Shown here: positions 8,849 to 20,012 of the stretch, one piece after another | Position numbering within the stretch: position 1 is the first letter of the stretch | Layout of the letters: every line of letters begins with the position of its first letter | Source of the DNA: Pelargonium nanum | Taxonomy: Eukaryota; Streptophyta; Magnoliopsida; Geraniales; Geraniaceae | Length of the DNA: 32,915 nt | Assembly (NCBI GenBank): GCA_036897485.1 | Contig: JAYMTF010000608.1 | Span: forward strand, 1-32,915 | Reading direction: 5' to 3' | Program-made: the position numbers and the translations under genes | Notes under the pieces: generated by a model | Databases searched by the model: none | Seen by the model: the letters and a program-made list of their open reading frames with translations, nothing else | Told to the model about the DNA's origin: nothing

Positions 8849-11800
8849 ATGCTGGACGGTCTCTTGGGCCGTGGATTTTCGTCTAAATGGTTTGTTCTTA
8901 GTTTTGGTTTCGATTTGAATATATGTGTTGTGATTTTGTGCGAATGGTGATGGTTTTGTGATGGTGCAGTAAATCGCTGATAAAGCTAACGAAGTCGCGG
9001 ATCGATGTGATAAGGAGGAAGAGGAATGCGACGCAGAAGTTTCTGAAGAAAGATGTTGCTGATCTGCTCTCTAATGGTCTTGACATTAATGCTTATGGAA
9101 GGGTAATTGGCATTAGCTCTATGTTTCTTTTCTTTGTCAATCTCGTTTTTAGCTTTTATTTTTGAAAAAAAGATATTTTGGAGTTTTGAATTTAAATTTA
9201 TTCGTCTGCTTGGAATGCGAGAGAATGCAGGAAATAGAAATTTAGTATGGATAATGAATTTTTTTATAATTTTTTAAAAATAATTTGATATGTGAAGTGT
9301 GACAAATTGATGAATATTTTGGTTACTATAGAACACAATAACATATGATGTTAAGGGTGTTGATTTGATCTTCCGTTATGAAACTGTGTATGGGCTTGTC
9401 ATTTTCTCATCAATATGTTCTATATTATGCTTGCTGCTTGCTAGGTGTGTATAATTAAATAGTTTTCTTCTTCTTTTTCTATTCATTATGGAGCTTGTTT
9501 TGGGAAAGTGATTCTTTTGATGAATGTCCAGTCAATTCAATGCAAGGCTCTATAGCTATTTGTGTTGTCAAAATATTTCTTTCAAAAACAAAAATGGAGC
9601 CTTATCTTTTACATCAAGTTTCTCATAAATTGATTGGATCCATCCTAAAAATTTCTCATAAAGTTTTCTATCTACAACCATGCTGAAGATAATAGTCATT
9701 TTACAGAAGCAACATATTCATAATCAGTTTGGCGATTTTTGTGTAACAAGATGTGGAGGATCAAACTTTGGACTTCACCATGTCCAGTCATGTCACAAGT
9801 GCCTTCCTTTTTCCAATGGAATTTTAAGTATATGTAACTTAGAATTGGACATTTCCCCATATATCCCCATGTGCATTTGTTATAACAAACTCAAGGGGTT
9901 CTCAATAACTTATTAGAGAGATATTATTCTTAATTCATGGATAACTTACTTCCAGAAAAAGGAAAGGGTGGAATTAGGATACTCATTGTAGGACAAAAAT
10001 TTAAGAGAAACAAGACACTCTTTTGGGTCCAGGGGAACATTACCATGGTCTTAAGTGGCTTGATGGTAAACCAAATTGGCTATCTAGTATGATGGTGGAG
10101 TCATCTACAAATGGAATTGAAGGTTATGGACATGCTACAGGAACTCAAATTTCTTATTTTACCGTCTCATTGCTCCACGATGAAGTTTATACTGGAGGCT
10201 GTTTATGCTTATATCAAGGGGGAAAACACAGTAGAGGAAGTTCATTAGTCGAGTAGTTATAAATTATAAGTAATTGGGATTTGATGATGCTGGGATTCAA
10301 AGCTGAAAGTTGTGGGGACTATATCACGTTCTTAATTGTACTACATGGAGTGACAAAGAAGAATTTGTCATTATGCAATTATGTTATTATTGTTTTTTGT
10401 TGGGATTTATTGCTTTATGATAATTATGTTATTATTTTTGCTTTATGATGCTGACTGAAGAATTTCTTAGTTCATTTATGGTGCTGATTGGGTGTCCTTG
10501 CTTTTTTCTTCTTTAGCCCATACCCATTATACTATATTTTAAAGAATTAGTGTACAAGTATAAACTAACGAAAATATGATTCATTACAAAATTGTGATCT
10601 ACAACTTTTCATCTTATAAAATTTAACTGTAAAGCTAATGCTTTTCTTATCTTGATGACCTCTTACTGAAGTGCTTGCTTTTTCTGTGGTTTCAAAACAG
10701 GCTGATGGACTTCTAGCTGAATTGACCCTCTCTTCTTGCTATGACTATATTGAACAAACTTGTGATTTTGTACTGAAGCATCTTTCAGTTATTCAGAAAC
10801 AGAGGTGTGGATGACTCTATTGTCATTGCTGCAAAGCAATATATTTTAGTTCACTTAAAAGGATGTTGTTCGCCTTTTGTTTCAGCTCTATTGTCATTGC
10901 TACAAATCATTATATTTTACTCATGACCATTAAAAATCCAAATATGAAATATACGATAGAGAAGATAATAGATAGCTCTTGTGTAATTATTCTTATACTA
11001 ATATATTTAATCATAAGATTGACGGGTAGATTTTAAATTTCTATTGACCATTACCTGACTGCTCTGCTCTCCTCACAGGGAATGCCCCGAGGAATGTAGG
11101 GAGGCCGTCTCATCTCTGATGTTTGCTGCAGCAAGATTCTCTGATTTGCCTGAGTTACGTGACCTTAGGCAAATGTTTCAAGAGAGATATGGGAATTCCC
11201 TTGAATACTTTGCTAATAAAGAGGTGATTGTCTGTCTACTTACTCTTTCAGTTAGTAATAAATTAACAATGTTGTCTACAACTAACCAGTCTGATTACTT
11301 AACGATAGTTTGTTGAGAAGTTATCCTCAAAGCCAGCTAAAATGGAGAATAAAGTTCAGTTGATGCGAGATATAGCCTCAGAGTTCTCAATAAGGTGGGA
11401 CTCAGTGGCTTTTGAACAGAGAATGTCAAATCCTTCTGCATCTGCTAAGGTATGACCCTCTAATTTTCTCTTACAAAATACAAAACATGCCGTCATTTGA
11501 TACATAAAGGTCAGGAATTTCTCATTTATCCTGAAAAAAAGGCATTGTTCTCTGCATTATGTCTTCAGTTTTTATAGAGTGTTATTTAAGTTCTGCTTAG
11601 TTGACTTATTGGCAACTTTTGCTCTGCAGGGACAGAATAAAAATTATGGGTCTTTCCATGTACCTATTGATAATGACAGATCAGTAGACATAAAAGACGC
11701 TGCCCAAAAACATAAATTTGCTCATAAAGAAAGGATTGAACTTCCTCCCAAGTATGATCGCTGCTCGCATGATGGCAAGGAGGGTTATGTCTCTAAAAGG

Positions 11801-13039
11801 ACTGAGATAGATCTTCACTCTAGAAGGGAAGTCACTGAGAATGGGCATGCATCACTCAATGGCACAAAAGAAACTGTTGTTAAAAATGATGACGGTGTTA
11901 GTTCCTTCCGAGGAAGGCAAGAAATCACTGTTGAAAGGCATGGACCGTGGATTCAAAAGGAAGAAGCCACTCCAAGGAAAGTTAGATTAGGCAGTTCATC
12001 TCACAAAAAAGGACATGAACTCACTGATGATGGATCCAAGATACCGAATGGCAGGGAGAATATATTCCCTAAAAGAATTGTGGATGTTGTTCCTGTTGGG
12101 TATTCAGAATTTGATCGGAATTTTGCACAATTGCCGTTAAAAAGCGATAGTAGGGATACCCAGTTTGCTGGTAGTAAGTACGGCGGCCAGGATAATACTG
12201 CAAATTCAACAGGGAATGGACGTGATAAAGAAGTGGAAAAAGTGCGGCCTTACTACAATAACGCCATCCCTCCGCCTTATGTCAAACCAAATAGTAAGCC
12301 AAAGGATGACAAGTATAGAGCCAATCTAGGATCTTCACATACTGATTTTGGTAGTGATCAGTCTAATAGTACTGGTAATAGGTCTGAGAGGGTCCAATTA
12401 GGTGATCATTCAGACAATGAGAGGCATGTTGGGTTGGTGAGAACGAATGGCCACGTTCATGAGAAAGATCATCACCGTCCGGATGATGTAACAGGCAATC
12501 CCTTGCCAAAACCGAAATCAGTCAGGAGGAGGCACTCAAGATCCCGATCCGGTCATGATGATGTTGGCAATTCTGAAGATCCAACAGTTCCTGCAAGAAA
12601 ATCAAGGAGCAAGAGAAGGGACGATCCAAAGCGTGGGCTGCAGATCTTATTTGGCGACGAACGGGATGAGAAAGATGAAGAAGAAAGGGTAATAGACAGA
12701 CTCTTGATGCATTACAGCAAGAAACCAACTTTTGAACTAGAAAAGTTGAGAAGAAAGTCTAAAAGTCGACGGCCACTGCATGAAGGCACTGACGCGGGTG
12801 AATCTCCACGGCACACAAGTAGAGACAGGCCGCATGAGGAACCAGACATGGCTCCTGAACCTTTACGATCAGCTTCCCTTCCTCGCGAACAATCAGCTCC
12901 ATCAGAGGCAAAGAAAGTATTTGCTCGCGCTGCTTCATTCCAACCCGATAGATCAAACCCAGCCCGGCACGTGCATCCCAAATTACCCGACTATGATGAT
13001 TTAGCCGCTCGGTTTGCATCCCTAAGAGGGGGGAGGTAA
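8849..13039 (+). CDS. IST1-like protein (ESCRT-associated), 6 exons, 657 aa
   Basis: Exons are 8849-8889, 8970-9102, 10701-10804, 11079-11223, 11309-11449 and 11630-13039. All introns are GT-AG, and every junction keeps frame, including the split codons TG|T and AG|G. The first 188 residues or so form the helical IST1 domain (Ist1/DUF292), starting MLDGLLGRGFSSKCKSLIKL and containing the typical basic helix RIDVIRRKRNATQKFLKKD, then SCYDYIEQTCDFV and SSLMFAAARFSDLPELRDLR. Family members bind ESCRT-III (CHMP1-type) and VPS4/LIP5-class MIT proteins on endosomes during multivesicular-body sorting. Residues from about 190 on are polar, charged and probably disordered, with basic clusters (RRRHSRSRSG, RKSRSKRRDD). 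The C-terminus PDYDDLAARFASLRGGR resembles a MIT-interacting motif. Length and layout fit the longer plant IST1-LIKE members; I cannot say which ISTL number. Start context is the first ATG of a consistent exon. Confidence 0.93.
9103..10700 (+). other. Intron 2 (1.6 kb) of the IST1-like gene
   Basis: The intron holds several open frames of 60-80 codons (for example 9495-9686 and 10023-10256) but none resembles a known domain or links to flanking exons. A short local duplication rich in TTATGTTATTATT lies near 10378-10450. I see no clear terminal repeats. Confidence 0.5.
10815..10921 (+). repeat. Short tandem duplication inside intron 3 of the IST1-like gene
   Basis: A segment of about 34 bases beginning CTCTATTGTCATTGCT at 10815 recurs at 10886 with a few changes, a spacing of 71 bases. 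The second copy is preceded by TTTCAG, which looks like an acceptor site. Confidence 0.6.
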
Positions 13040-13634
13040 GAGCACTTGGAATCACCATCTTCCGTTATTAACTTGATTGTGCCATTTCCCTTGACATCGA
13101 TTTTAGTCAATAATCAGACCAGTCTTGCTCGAACACGACTAATACACATATCATTGCACCAATATATATAGCTATACATCAAATGATATTTGATTCTACA
13201 TGTTGATAGATAGAAGTCTGAGATTGGTTGCTACATTGTTAACTATTGTACTAGAGTTCCACTATTGATCAAATCTTTCTTGTGCCATTTCTATTACTAC
13301 TACTTTCTTATCTTCATGAACTTAAATTTTCAGTATTAGATTAGTCAGATATAGAACAAGAATGCTAGGGCAATCCTAGGGCTGAGAGTGTGTAAATGAC
13401 CAAAATGACCTTCTATTGTGGAATGTCAGATAAAACCCCAACCAGCTTTCCCAAACTAAAGCCTTACATTCCCCAGACCCAAGATTCTCTTCCTATCTCT
13501 CCTTTCCTTGTCTGAGGTAAAGGACTGTTTCCCGCCAAAAAAAACCCATATAATCATTCTCCATTTTACTCTCCATCATCATTCTCAGTCCCACAAGCTC
13601 TCACCATTGTTGTGGTGGAAGAGAAGGAGAGAAA
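13040..13634. other. 3' UTR of the IST1-like gene and promoter/5' leader of the next gene
   Basis: The two genes are 595 bases apart in the same direction. The first part is AT-rich 3' UTR-like DNA. From about 13430 the sequence is C/T-rich and ends in a purine-rich leader just before the ATG at 13635. A weak TATA-like CATATAAT lies near 13547-13554. Confidence 0.4.
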
Positions 13635-14417
13635 ATGGAGGGCTCTTCCAAGGTGATCATGGGAGCTACATTGGTCATGGCTGTGTGCCTAGCCATTGTT
13701 GTCGGTCTGGTTTTCGTCTTACTAGCCGAGCTCTACTGCTCCCTCTTGCTCCGCCGCCGCCGTCTCCGACTCCCAACCACCACCAACGCCACCGCAACCG
13801 CCGCCTCCCCTGCGGCCAACGATTCCTTATCTCAACCACCGTCATCACAGTCCCCGGATCCATCAGCTGCTCGGCTCAGCGGCTTCTACGCACAAGGAGT
13901 TCTCGCCGCCCCGAGAAGCTTCCTCTTCCCTAAGCCGAGCAAGGTAGAAGAAACAGAGGAGCACCATTCCCAGCATTACCACCACCAAGTTCTTGATGTC
14001 CAAATGCAGGAATCAAGAACAAGCCCCCATCAAATCGGAGTCTTGTCCCCAAGCTCCTCTTCGCCACAGCCCGGAGCAAGCTCCGGCGACGGTGCTGCTG
14101 ATCACAAGGCTCCTGATCGTGCAGGATGTGAGCATTTGGTGTACATATCGAATCCCATCTACGAAAACGACGGGACTCCATTCCAAACCCCGGACACCTC
14201 CCCGTCCCGCTTAGAATCCGGCAGCTCCTCCGGCGACGACGAGAAGTGCCCAAAGTACCCAAAGACCCCTCCGTTGAGTCCAATGAAGAAGCTTCCCGCA
14301 CAGGCGTGCTCTGTTTCTCTCAGAGACGCAAGGTCCTTAGGCACTTCTAGTAGTGACTCAAAACATGACCAGTCATCGTCTTCCTCAGGCACGCCGTGCA
14401 CATCTCCTTCATGGTAA
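13635..14417 (+). CDS. Single-pass membrane protein with Ser/Pro-rich cytosolic tail, 260 aa, unknown function
   Basis: The frame is intronless, 260 codons, with a purine-rich leader GAGAAAATGG giving a good start context. Residues about 8-38 are one long hydrophobic stretch (VIMGATLVMAVCLAIVVGLV and on) followed at once by RRRRLRL, so the N-terminus probably faces outside and the tail is cytosolic. The remainder is low-complexity and rich in Ser, Pro and His, with a conserved-looking core LVYISNPIYENDGTPFQTPD and several proline-directed Ser/Thr sites (TPDTSPS, YPKTPPLSPMKK). There is no RING finger, although the N-terminal layout recalls ATL-type proteins. I regard it as a plant protein of unknown role. 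The gene is GC-rich compared with its surroundings, which explains long open frames in the other phases. Confidence 0.82.
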   Translation: MEGSSKVIMGATLVMAVCLAIVVGLVFVLLAELYCSLLLRRRRLRLPTTTNATATAASPAANDSLSQPPSSQSPDPSAARLSGFYAQGVLAAPRSFLFPKPSKVEETEEHHSQHYHHQVLDVQMQESRTSPHQIGVLSPSSSSPQPGASSGDGAADHKAPDRAGCEHLVYISNPIYENDGTPFQTPDTSPSRLESGSSSGDDEKCPKYPKTPPLSPMKKLPAQACSVSLRDARSLGTSSSDSKHDQSSSSSGTPCTSPSW

Positions 14418-14952
14418 TGGCAGAAACAGAGTCTTGAGCTTTGACTTGGTATTATTGTGAATATAGTAATGGGAAGAAGACAAGTAGTGGTGTAGGGTTT
14501 ATTGAGGTGTGGGGATGGCTCGTGCATCTAAGGGCACGCCTGTGCTAAATAATATTGAAGATTGTTGCAGGGCAGCTTTATTGTATTGAGTAGGTTGCAT
14601 GGGTGTTTATGGAGAGAGACCTCATTTTGCATTTCTGTGTGTGTAGTGTACTTTCTTGTTTGCTTTTGGGGTTGTGAAGAAGATGCATGTGACCTCTGAT
14701 ATATTATTTATGGACGAGACAAAAGATTAAAACATTACTAAAATACTTGTTGGTTTTTTATTAGCCAAAGAAGCTTCACTTCCTGCAATGTCCAGTAATT
14801 GGTTAAAGCAACAGTGGCTAAAAGAAAAACAAAGAAGAAGATAAGATTATAAACAAAACAAAAAAACACTCCCACACCAAATAAACTTTTTAAATTATTT
14901 TGGTTTATTTCAGATTTATATCATGGTAACGAAGGTTAGAGAGTAAAATAGA
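14418..14952. other. 3' UTR and AT-rich spacer
   Basis: This is the 3' UTR of the membrane-protein gene, to about 14720, then AT-rich DNA up to the oligo-T run that marks the 3' end of the minus-strand LINE remnant. No gene is seen. Confidence 0.5.
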
Positions 14953-15300
14953 GTTTTTTTTTTTTTTTTGAAATAAACTGTATAAATAATATTAAAGCAT
15001 ATCAGCTAACAAAACATCCTCCATCATAGGACACAACACAACTAAGCAACCCACCCAATTGGGTCTGACACAGAAACTGATAATCAAGTTAGTAAATGAG
15101 CAAATCGGTTCGCAGATTGGTGAACGAAACAAAACTCGGTTCTAGAAAACCGAGAAGACAAAGACAAGATGTCACCTAAAATATGACCTAAGATGTGCGA
15201 ATAGCATTTTCGGTTGTTGTTTGGGCAGCAAATGGCATCCCCCTTCTTTAACCCTTGAATCCACAAGCGCCAGCAGAGGCCGAAATAACCACTCGGCCTG
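14953..15300 (-). mobile_element. Degenerate 3' fragment of a LINE (RNase H-like region plus poly-A tail)
   Basis: Read on the minus strand, the segment has a broken frame containing DILSLSSRFSR and FCFVHQSANRFAHLLT (within 15084-15266). This matches the C-terminal part of the RNase H-like domain (RVT_3 type) of plant LINE reverse transcriptases, where the F-V-x-x-x-A-N-x-x-A-H pattern is typical. After a stop and a shift of frame, the sequence MEDVLLAD fits the usual very end of such proteins. A run of about 18 T on the plus strand (about 14954-14970) is the poly-A tail of the element. It is 5'-truncated and not functional. I could not find a convincing target-site duplication. Confidence 0.65.
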
Positions 15301-15975
15301 ATACATTAATAACATATACAATCGTGTTGTTACAACTTGCTTGAACGTGAATAATTTCTTTGGATATTTTTCATATAGTTTTACGCGAACGAGTGCGTAT
15401 ATTCCTATTCGAACTATATCTTCGTAAAGTTTTTGTCATATTTTATCATTTTTATAATGTTAGAGAGATATGGAAATATCCATGTTCACTGGAAACCTCA
15501 CATCGGGTCTTGATTGCTGTAATGACAACGCATCGGATTCGATATTCAAAAACTACTGTTTTCTACCCACAGGGTAAAGTAATTTTGAGCATTTTCCATT
15601 TCAATGTTAGTATAGTACTTGTCGGGAGAAGAGGAGGCAAACATAGTTTGGGAAAATTGTTATTTATGGGATGATATATATACAAATATTTGTATGAAAT
15701 AACATGTCAAACAACAGCATTAACATCCATATTTAATTAGTTTCATAATCATTTCAAAACATGAGCAAGTGTCACAGAGTTTCTGTAATGGGAATTCATA
15801 ATCTATACACAAACAAATAGTACTCATGAGAGTGTGTGTATAGCACAAGATCTTCACTTCCTTCTCACTGAGCAATATCCTTAAACCTGTTACAGAATAG
15901 AAGAAAAGGATTATAAACTTGTGATTTTAGTAGATACATTCAGATAGTGTTAATGAGAAACGCTTCGTACGTGAA
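15301..15975. other. Spacer and 3' UTR of the minus-strand Rab gene
   Basis: Bases about 15301-15750 show no gene; open frames there are short and unlike any family. Bases about 15750-15975 are the likely 3' UTR of the Rab gene on the minus strand. Confidence 0.45.
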
Positions 15976-18033
15976 TCAGCTTGAGCAACAAAATCGTCTT
16001 TCTCTTCTTTGATTCGATCTGTTATGCAATTTCATTCCAGTAGGACGAGTAGGTGCAGCTTTTGCCAATCTTATTGCTGGAGATCAAAAAGGTCAGAAAT
16101 GGAGGTTGGTTCCACCAATTTGTGTAATATATCCATTTGGGCTGAGAAAAAATAAGTGACAGAACAATTACCAATATCATAGAAGAGTTCATTGACATTT
16201 TGTGCAGTTTTCGCAGATGTTTCGAGAAAAGCCAAGCCATTTTCTTTAGCATATTGCTCAGCTTCCTGCAACAAAGATGGAAGATTTTGCTTGAACACAT
16301 ACAATTACAAAAACTAACCAAAGCAATGTTTGATTGTGAATACCTCATTTTGTACTATTCTCTTCTCTTCCAAGTCAGCTTTGTTTGCCACCAAGAACAT
16401 CACCAAATTTGGATTTCCTGATAACAGTACCATGAAAAGTACTTAGGACAAGAATAAATGCAAATTTACATAAATAATTGTCCGTTTGGTTCTGCTCAAA
16501 ATTCAAACATTCAGAACTTACAAACTGTTGAAAAGTAAAATGCTTCATGTAGATTTGTAAATAGCAAAGCATTATTTCATGAATGTTTGTCATCTACCTT
16601 GTCTTTGCAATTCTTGAACCCACTTCTTGGCTCTTTCAAATGACTCCTGAAGTGAAAACATTAAGGCCAAATCAATGTTTCACAACAAAAACCAATGTAT
16701 GAAAATCAACACTCATATATATATATATATATATATATTCAACAAGACAATACAAATTTAAACAAGCAATACAAGTTATAAGGGCAATAGTTAGCTACCA
16801 TGCTTGTAATGTCATACACCACAACAGCAGCAGCTGCACCACGATAGTACATGGGCGCCAAACTATGGTATCGTTCCTGTCCCGCTGTGTCCCATATATC
16901 AAATTTTACAGTAGCTTCATTTATCGACAAAACCTGAGTGAAGAAGGCCGCCCCAATTGTTGATTCCTGCAGCTTATACTTATGTTAGAGGCATGCAACT
17001 CACCCGACATGTGAAAGCAAAACAGATTAGTAACAACGATTGTGATGATGGTATAGCGAACCTGGAAATCGAAAAATTGGCCTTTGACAAATCTCAGTAT
17101 TAAACTTGTTTTCCCGGTTCCCATGTCCCCAAGAATTACCTGGAAATGGCACATTACCACCAAAGATTAGAACACTTTTGTTCCCTTGGTCTCATTACCA
17201 TCTATGCAAAAATGTAAAATTGCAATGCATAGTATATAAGGTGAAAGAGAAGCCGGATAGTTTTCTTCTCTCATCTAATTCCAATCCATGGTAAGCATAT
17301 ATATAGAAAGCAAAAAAAATCTCAACCATGATTAATTGGCTGAGACTCTCATCCAATTAATCCATGCCAATGAGGTGATGACACCTCATCAACTAACACC
17401 CATACCCGTCCCACTGAATTTGTGGGCGCAGAGTGGCCACCCGGATCCATTTATCTTGTGTCTTGACTTAGAGACTCGGCCAATAAATCATGGCTGAGAT
17501 TCCGGGCACTCTTTAACAATGTGCTATAAGTGCTTTCTATGGCATTACTACTAATAAGTTGGTTACACATCAACCTTGCCTACAATTGTACCACGAATCG
17601 GGAAACAATTTAGCCTCCAGCACAAGATACAAGCAAGTTTCTAGACACAAACACTTAACTCTACAAATGCAATACCAAAAATGGGAATCACAACAAGCTA
17701 TCAAAGCAACAAAAAGATGCTCAAGAGACATAATTTATCTTCCCAGAGACATACTATGAAGTTCAAAATGGTTATGCAACATTACTTATGAGCTAGAACA
17801 TGAACAACCCCTTTCAGTAATTTCATCAAACAGGTTGTGTGCAAGGACACAAATCAAACAATACACATCAAGGTCGAATCAATAAACCCATAAACAACTT
17901 TCCTCCAAAATGATCAATAAACTCAACGAATCCTTCAATTTTTAATTTCTGATTGAATCAAAAGCATTGAAAAAAAGAGTAAAAACATACCCACCAGCTT
18001 GGATTGAATGTTCTTTTTGCTCACTCTCGCCAT
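15976..18033 (-). CDS. RHN1: RHN1/RABF2-type Rab5 small GTPase, 7 exons, 200 aa
   Basis: Exons in coding order are 18033-17995, 17139-17062, 16966-16799, 16646-16598, 16417-16344, 16265-16172 and 16076-15976; they sum to 603 bases, exactly 200 codons plus TGA. All introns are GT-AG and the split codons match. The protein starts [13 protein letters not shown]. It has G1 GDMGTGKT (17-24), switch I ESTIGAAF with Thr42, G3 WDTAGQE (64-70) with the catalytic Gln69, G4 NKAD (123-126), G5 ETSAK (151-155) and a C-terminal CCSS for double geranylgeranylation. [20 protein letters not shown] is Rab5-class. Plant RABF2/RHN1 proteins act on early and multivesicular endosomes in vacuolar sorting. The start MARVSKKNI and GDMGTGKTS favour the RHN1-like branch over ARA7/RHA1. 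Nothing is broken. Intron 1 (855 bases) carries a MITE. Confidence 0.95.
16715..16738. repeat. (AT)n microsatellite in Rab intron 3
   Basis: About twelve uninterrupted AT dinucleotides lie between exons 3 and 4 of the Rab gene. Confidence 0.9.
17318..17501. mobile_element. MITE, about 184 bp, in intron 1 of the Rab gene
   Basis: The ends form an imperfect inverted repeat of about 33 bases: AATCTCAACCATGATTAATT at the left matches the reverse complement of the right end, AATCTCAGCCATGATTTATT. Inside is the hairpin AATGAGGTGATGACACCTCA (from 17372) and a core with ACCCATACCCGTCCCA and GGATCC that aligns with the two elements at 19793-19987 and 20013-20207. No coding capacity is present, so this is a non-autonomous DNA transposon; I cannot assign a superfamily. 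Confidence 0.7.
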
Positions 18034-19096
18034 TTTCTCAATCGATCCAAATCCAGTAATCCACCCACGAAGAGCCTTCAGATTAAATTTCAAAACAGAA
18101 TCGCAGAAAAGAGAGATCGAATTTATCAGCTGAAAGCGAAAGCGAAATCAGAGCTAAGCAATGACGATTCGACAAAACTGAGATTGAAGGTTTATAGTAC
18201 GGCGAGGAAGGATTTGCTATTGCCAGAGCATAAATCGAATGTTCCATGGAATCTTATAAGGATTGGCGGTGTTGGAAACAGAGAAAATGGTGGTGGAGAT
18301 AGTGATTTTCGATTCGAGAATGGTAGTTTGGAAGGGTCAAGTGAATGGTAGTTGGTGGTTGACTGGTAAGTTAGTTTCTTTTTCTTAGTTCTGTTGATCT
18401 CCGATCCCTTGAATCGCACTGTTTCGGTTCCTTTAACGAAATATCGGACAAAGTCGGTGGATTTCAATATTATACGGTGTCGTTTTTGTTTCTATACGTT
18501 ATCTGGTGGATTTGGATCCTACTCATCCGACATATTTGATATTCCTCCATTTTCTTTTTTAAAAAATCAATAAAAATAAAATTTATAGTTTTAGATGGAA
18601 TAAATTAATAAATAAATACATTAGATGAGACACAATTAATTAATATTATTTTATTAAAATTAATGACTTTATTCATTATTGTTAATATGACATATTCTAA
18701 CTTTCAAAAAAAAAAAAGACATATTCTAATTGACCTAGCTACTAAGTTTAAACTAATGATTTATGGTAGGGTTATATAGAACTAATGATGTGGTAAGAAA
18801 CAATCCACGCAACCCACATGGAACATCGTATAATTAAATCTTAGTAAATTACAAAATGTATTTTAGAATAACGTTTTTTAACCCTCTCGTTGAGAAATCC
18901 TAGCTCAACCAATAGAAATAATAGAATGTATGTTTTGGGATATCACATTATGTGTATTGTTGAATTAATGGCTTAATTGAATGAAAGTATGTCAAGTGTA
19001 CGTTGCAAGCAAATATACTATATGCTCTACACTATAAATTCACTAGGACAATGTTAATATTAGATATAGAACATTGTAATTTGTAGTACACTTGTA

Positions 19097-19278
19097 CTCT
19101 CTCCGTTCTAAAATAATTGCATATTTGTTAGTTAGAGAGATGAATTACCAACAATATTTTTCAAATAAATTAGATAGATTCTTGTGAGATTGTAAGAACA
19201 AAAGTATATAAGAGTATAAGAAGAAAAACATAATTGTAAAAGGAAGATAGACAAAAAAGTACATTTATTTTAGGAGAG
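19097..19278. mobile_element. Stowaway-like MITE (Tc1/mariner type), about 182 bp
   Basis: The left end CTCTCTCCGTTCTAAAATAA is close to the Stowaway terminal consensus CTCCCTCCGTTYC. The right end, read in reverse complement, is CTCTCCTAAAATAAATGTAC, the same sequence with a short internal deletion. TA dinucleotides flank both ends (19095-19096 and 19279-19280), the expected target-site duplication. No open frame. Confidence 0.7.
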
Positions 19279-19792
19279 TATTATTTTTCAATAATTACAA
19301 ATTTTAGGATATTTTCTACCTTTTCTTTGTTTCTTTAAGACTTTATACTTTTAAAAATGTATGCAATAGTAATTTGGACATGGACATGCATTATTATCAA
19401 GATTAGGTAGTGGAAATTAAAATAGAGACAAGTTTTTGAATATCTTTTTTGAAGGGAAGATAGACAAAGTGATATTATAACAAATGTTTAGACAAAACAA
19501 GTAGCAAGATTAGGTATTTTGAGAGTCTTTCACGGGAATAATTGTAAAAGGAATCTTGATAGCTTTAATTTCATCTTATCCTTTATATATTACTTATATA
19601 GCTCTTTAGAGATAGACACTGCAACAACCAGTTTTCTTGAATCTTAGTCACCATTCACTGCATATTTTTGCCTCTCAATTTCATAATATGATATTAGTTC
19701 CATAAAATATTAATTACTCACCCTTTTTTCCATTTTAAATTCTAGTTAGGAGCAATCAAACAATTAAAAGATAATATATAAATAGAGAATGA

Positions 19793-19987
19793 GAAGTTTA
19801 AGCCAAATTATTTTTGACTTAGGCTAAGCTATTAATGAGGTGATGACACTTCATTAAAAGTCTTGGATCCGAACGGGTCGCTCCGCTCCCACCGATTCAC
19901 TTGGATGGGTATAAGTAAAATTTAATAAGGTGTCATCACCTCATTGGATTGACTTAGGCTAAGCCATAAATTAGTTTGCTTAGATTC
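19793..19987. mobile_element. MITE copy A (195 bp), left half of a foldback pair
   Basis: This element has its own imperfect inverted ends of about 33 bases (from GAAGTTTAAGCC at the left and GCTTAGATTC at the right). Internal copies of AATGAGGTGATGACAC occur at 19833 and, inverted, at about 19930-19945. It is the same family as copy B and the Rab-intron element. Its core GGGTCGCTCCGCTCCCACC (19875-19893) is unusually GC-rich for this region. Confidence 0.7.
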
Positions 19988-20012
19988 TTTATTCTTTATA
20001 TATATAAAATAA

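Noticed and set aside
10023-10256. 77-codon frame within intron 2 of the IST1-like gene
   Set aside because: The composition is unlike a known domain and there is no splice-consistent link to the flanking exons.
12712-13058. Minus-strand frames of 89-99 codons opposite the end of the IST1-like gene
   Set aside because: They mirror a well-supported exon with IST1-like C-terminus and show no domain.
13508-13933. 141-codon plus-strand frame and several minus-strand frames over the membrane-protein gene
   Set aside because: They are shadows of GC-rich coding sequence; the 260-codon frame has the membrane helix and a good start.
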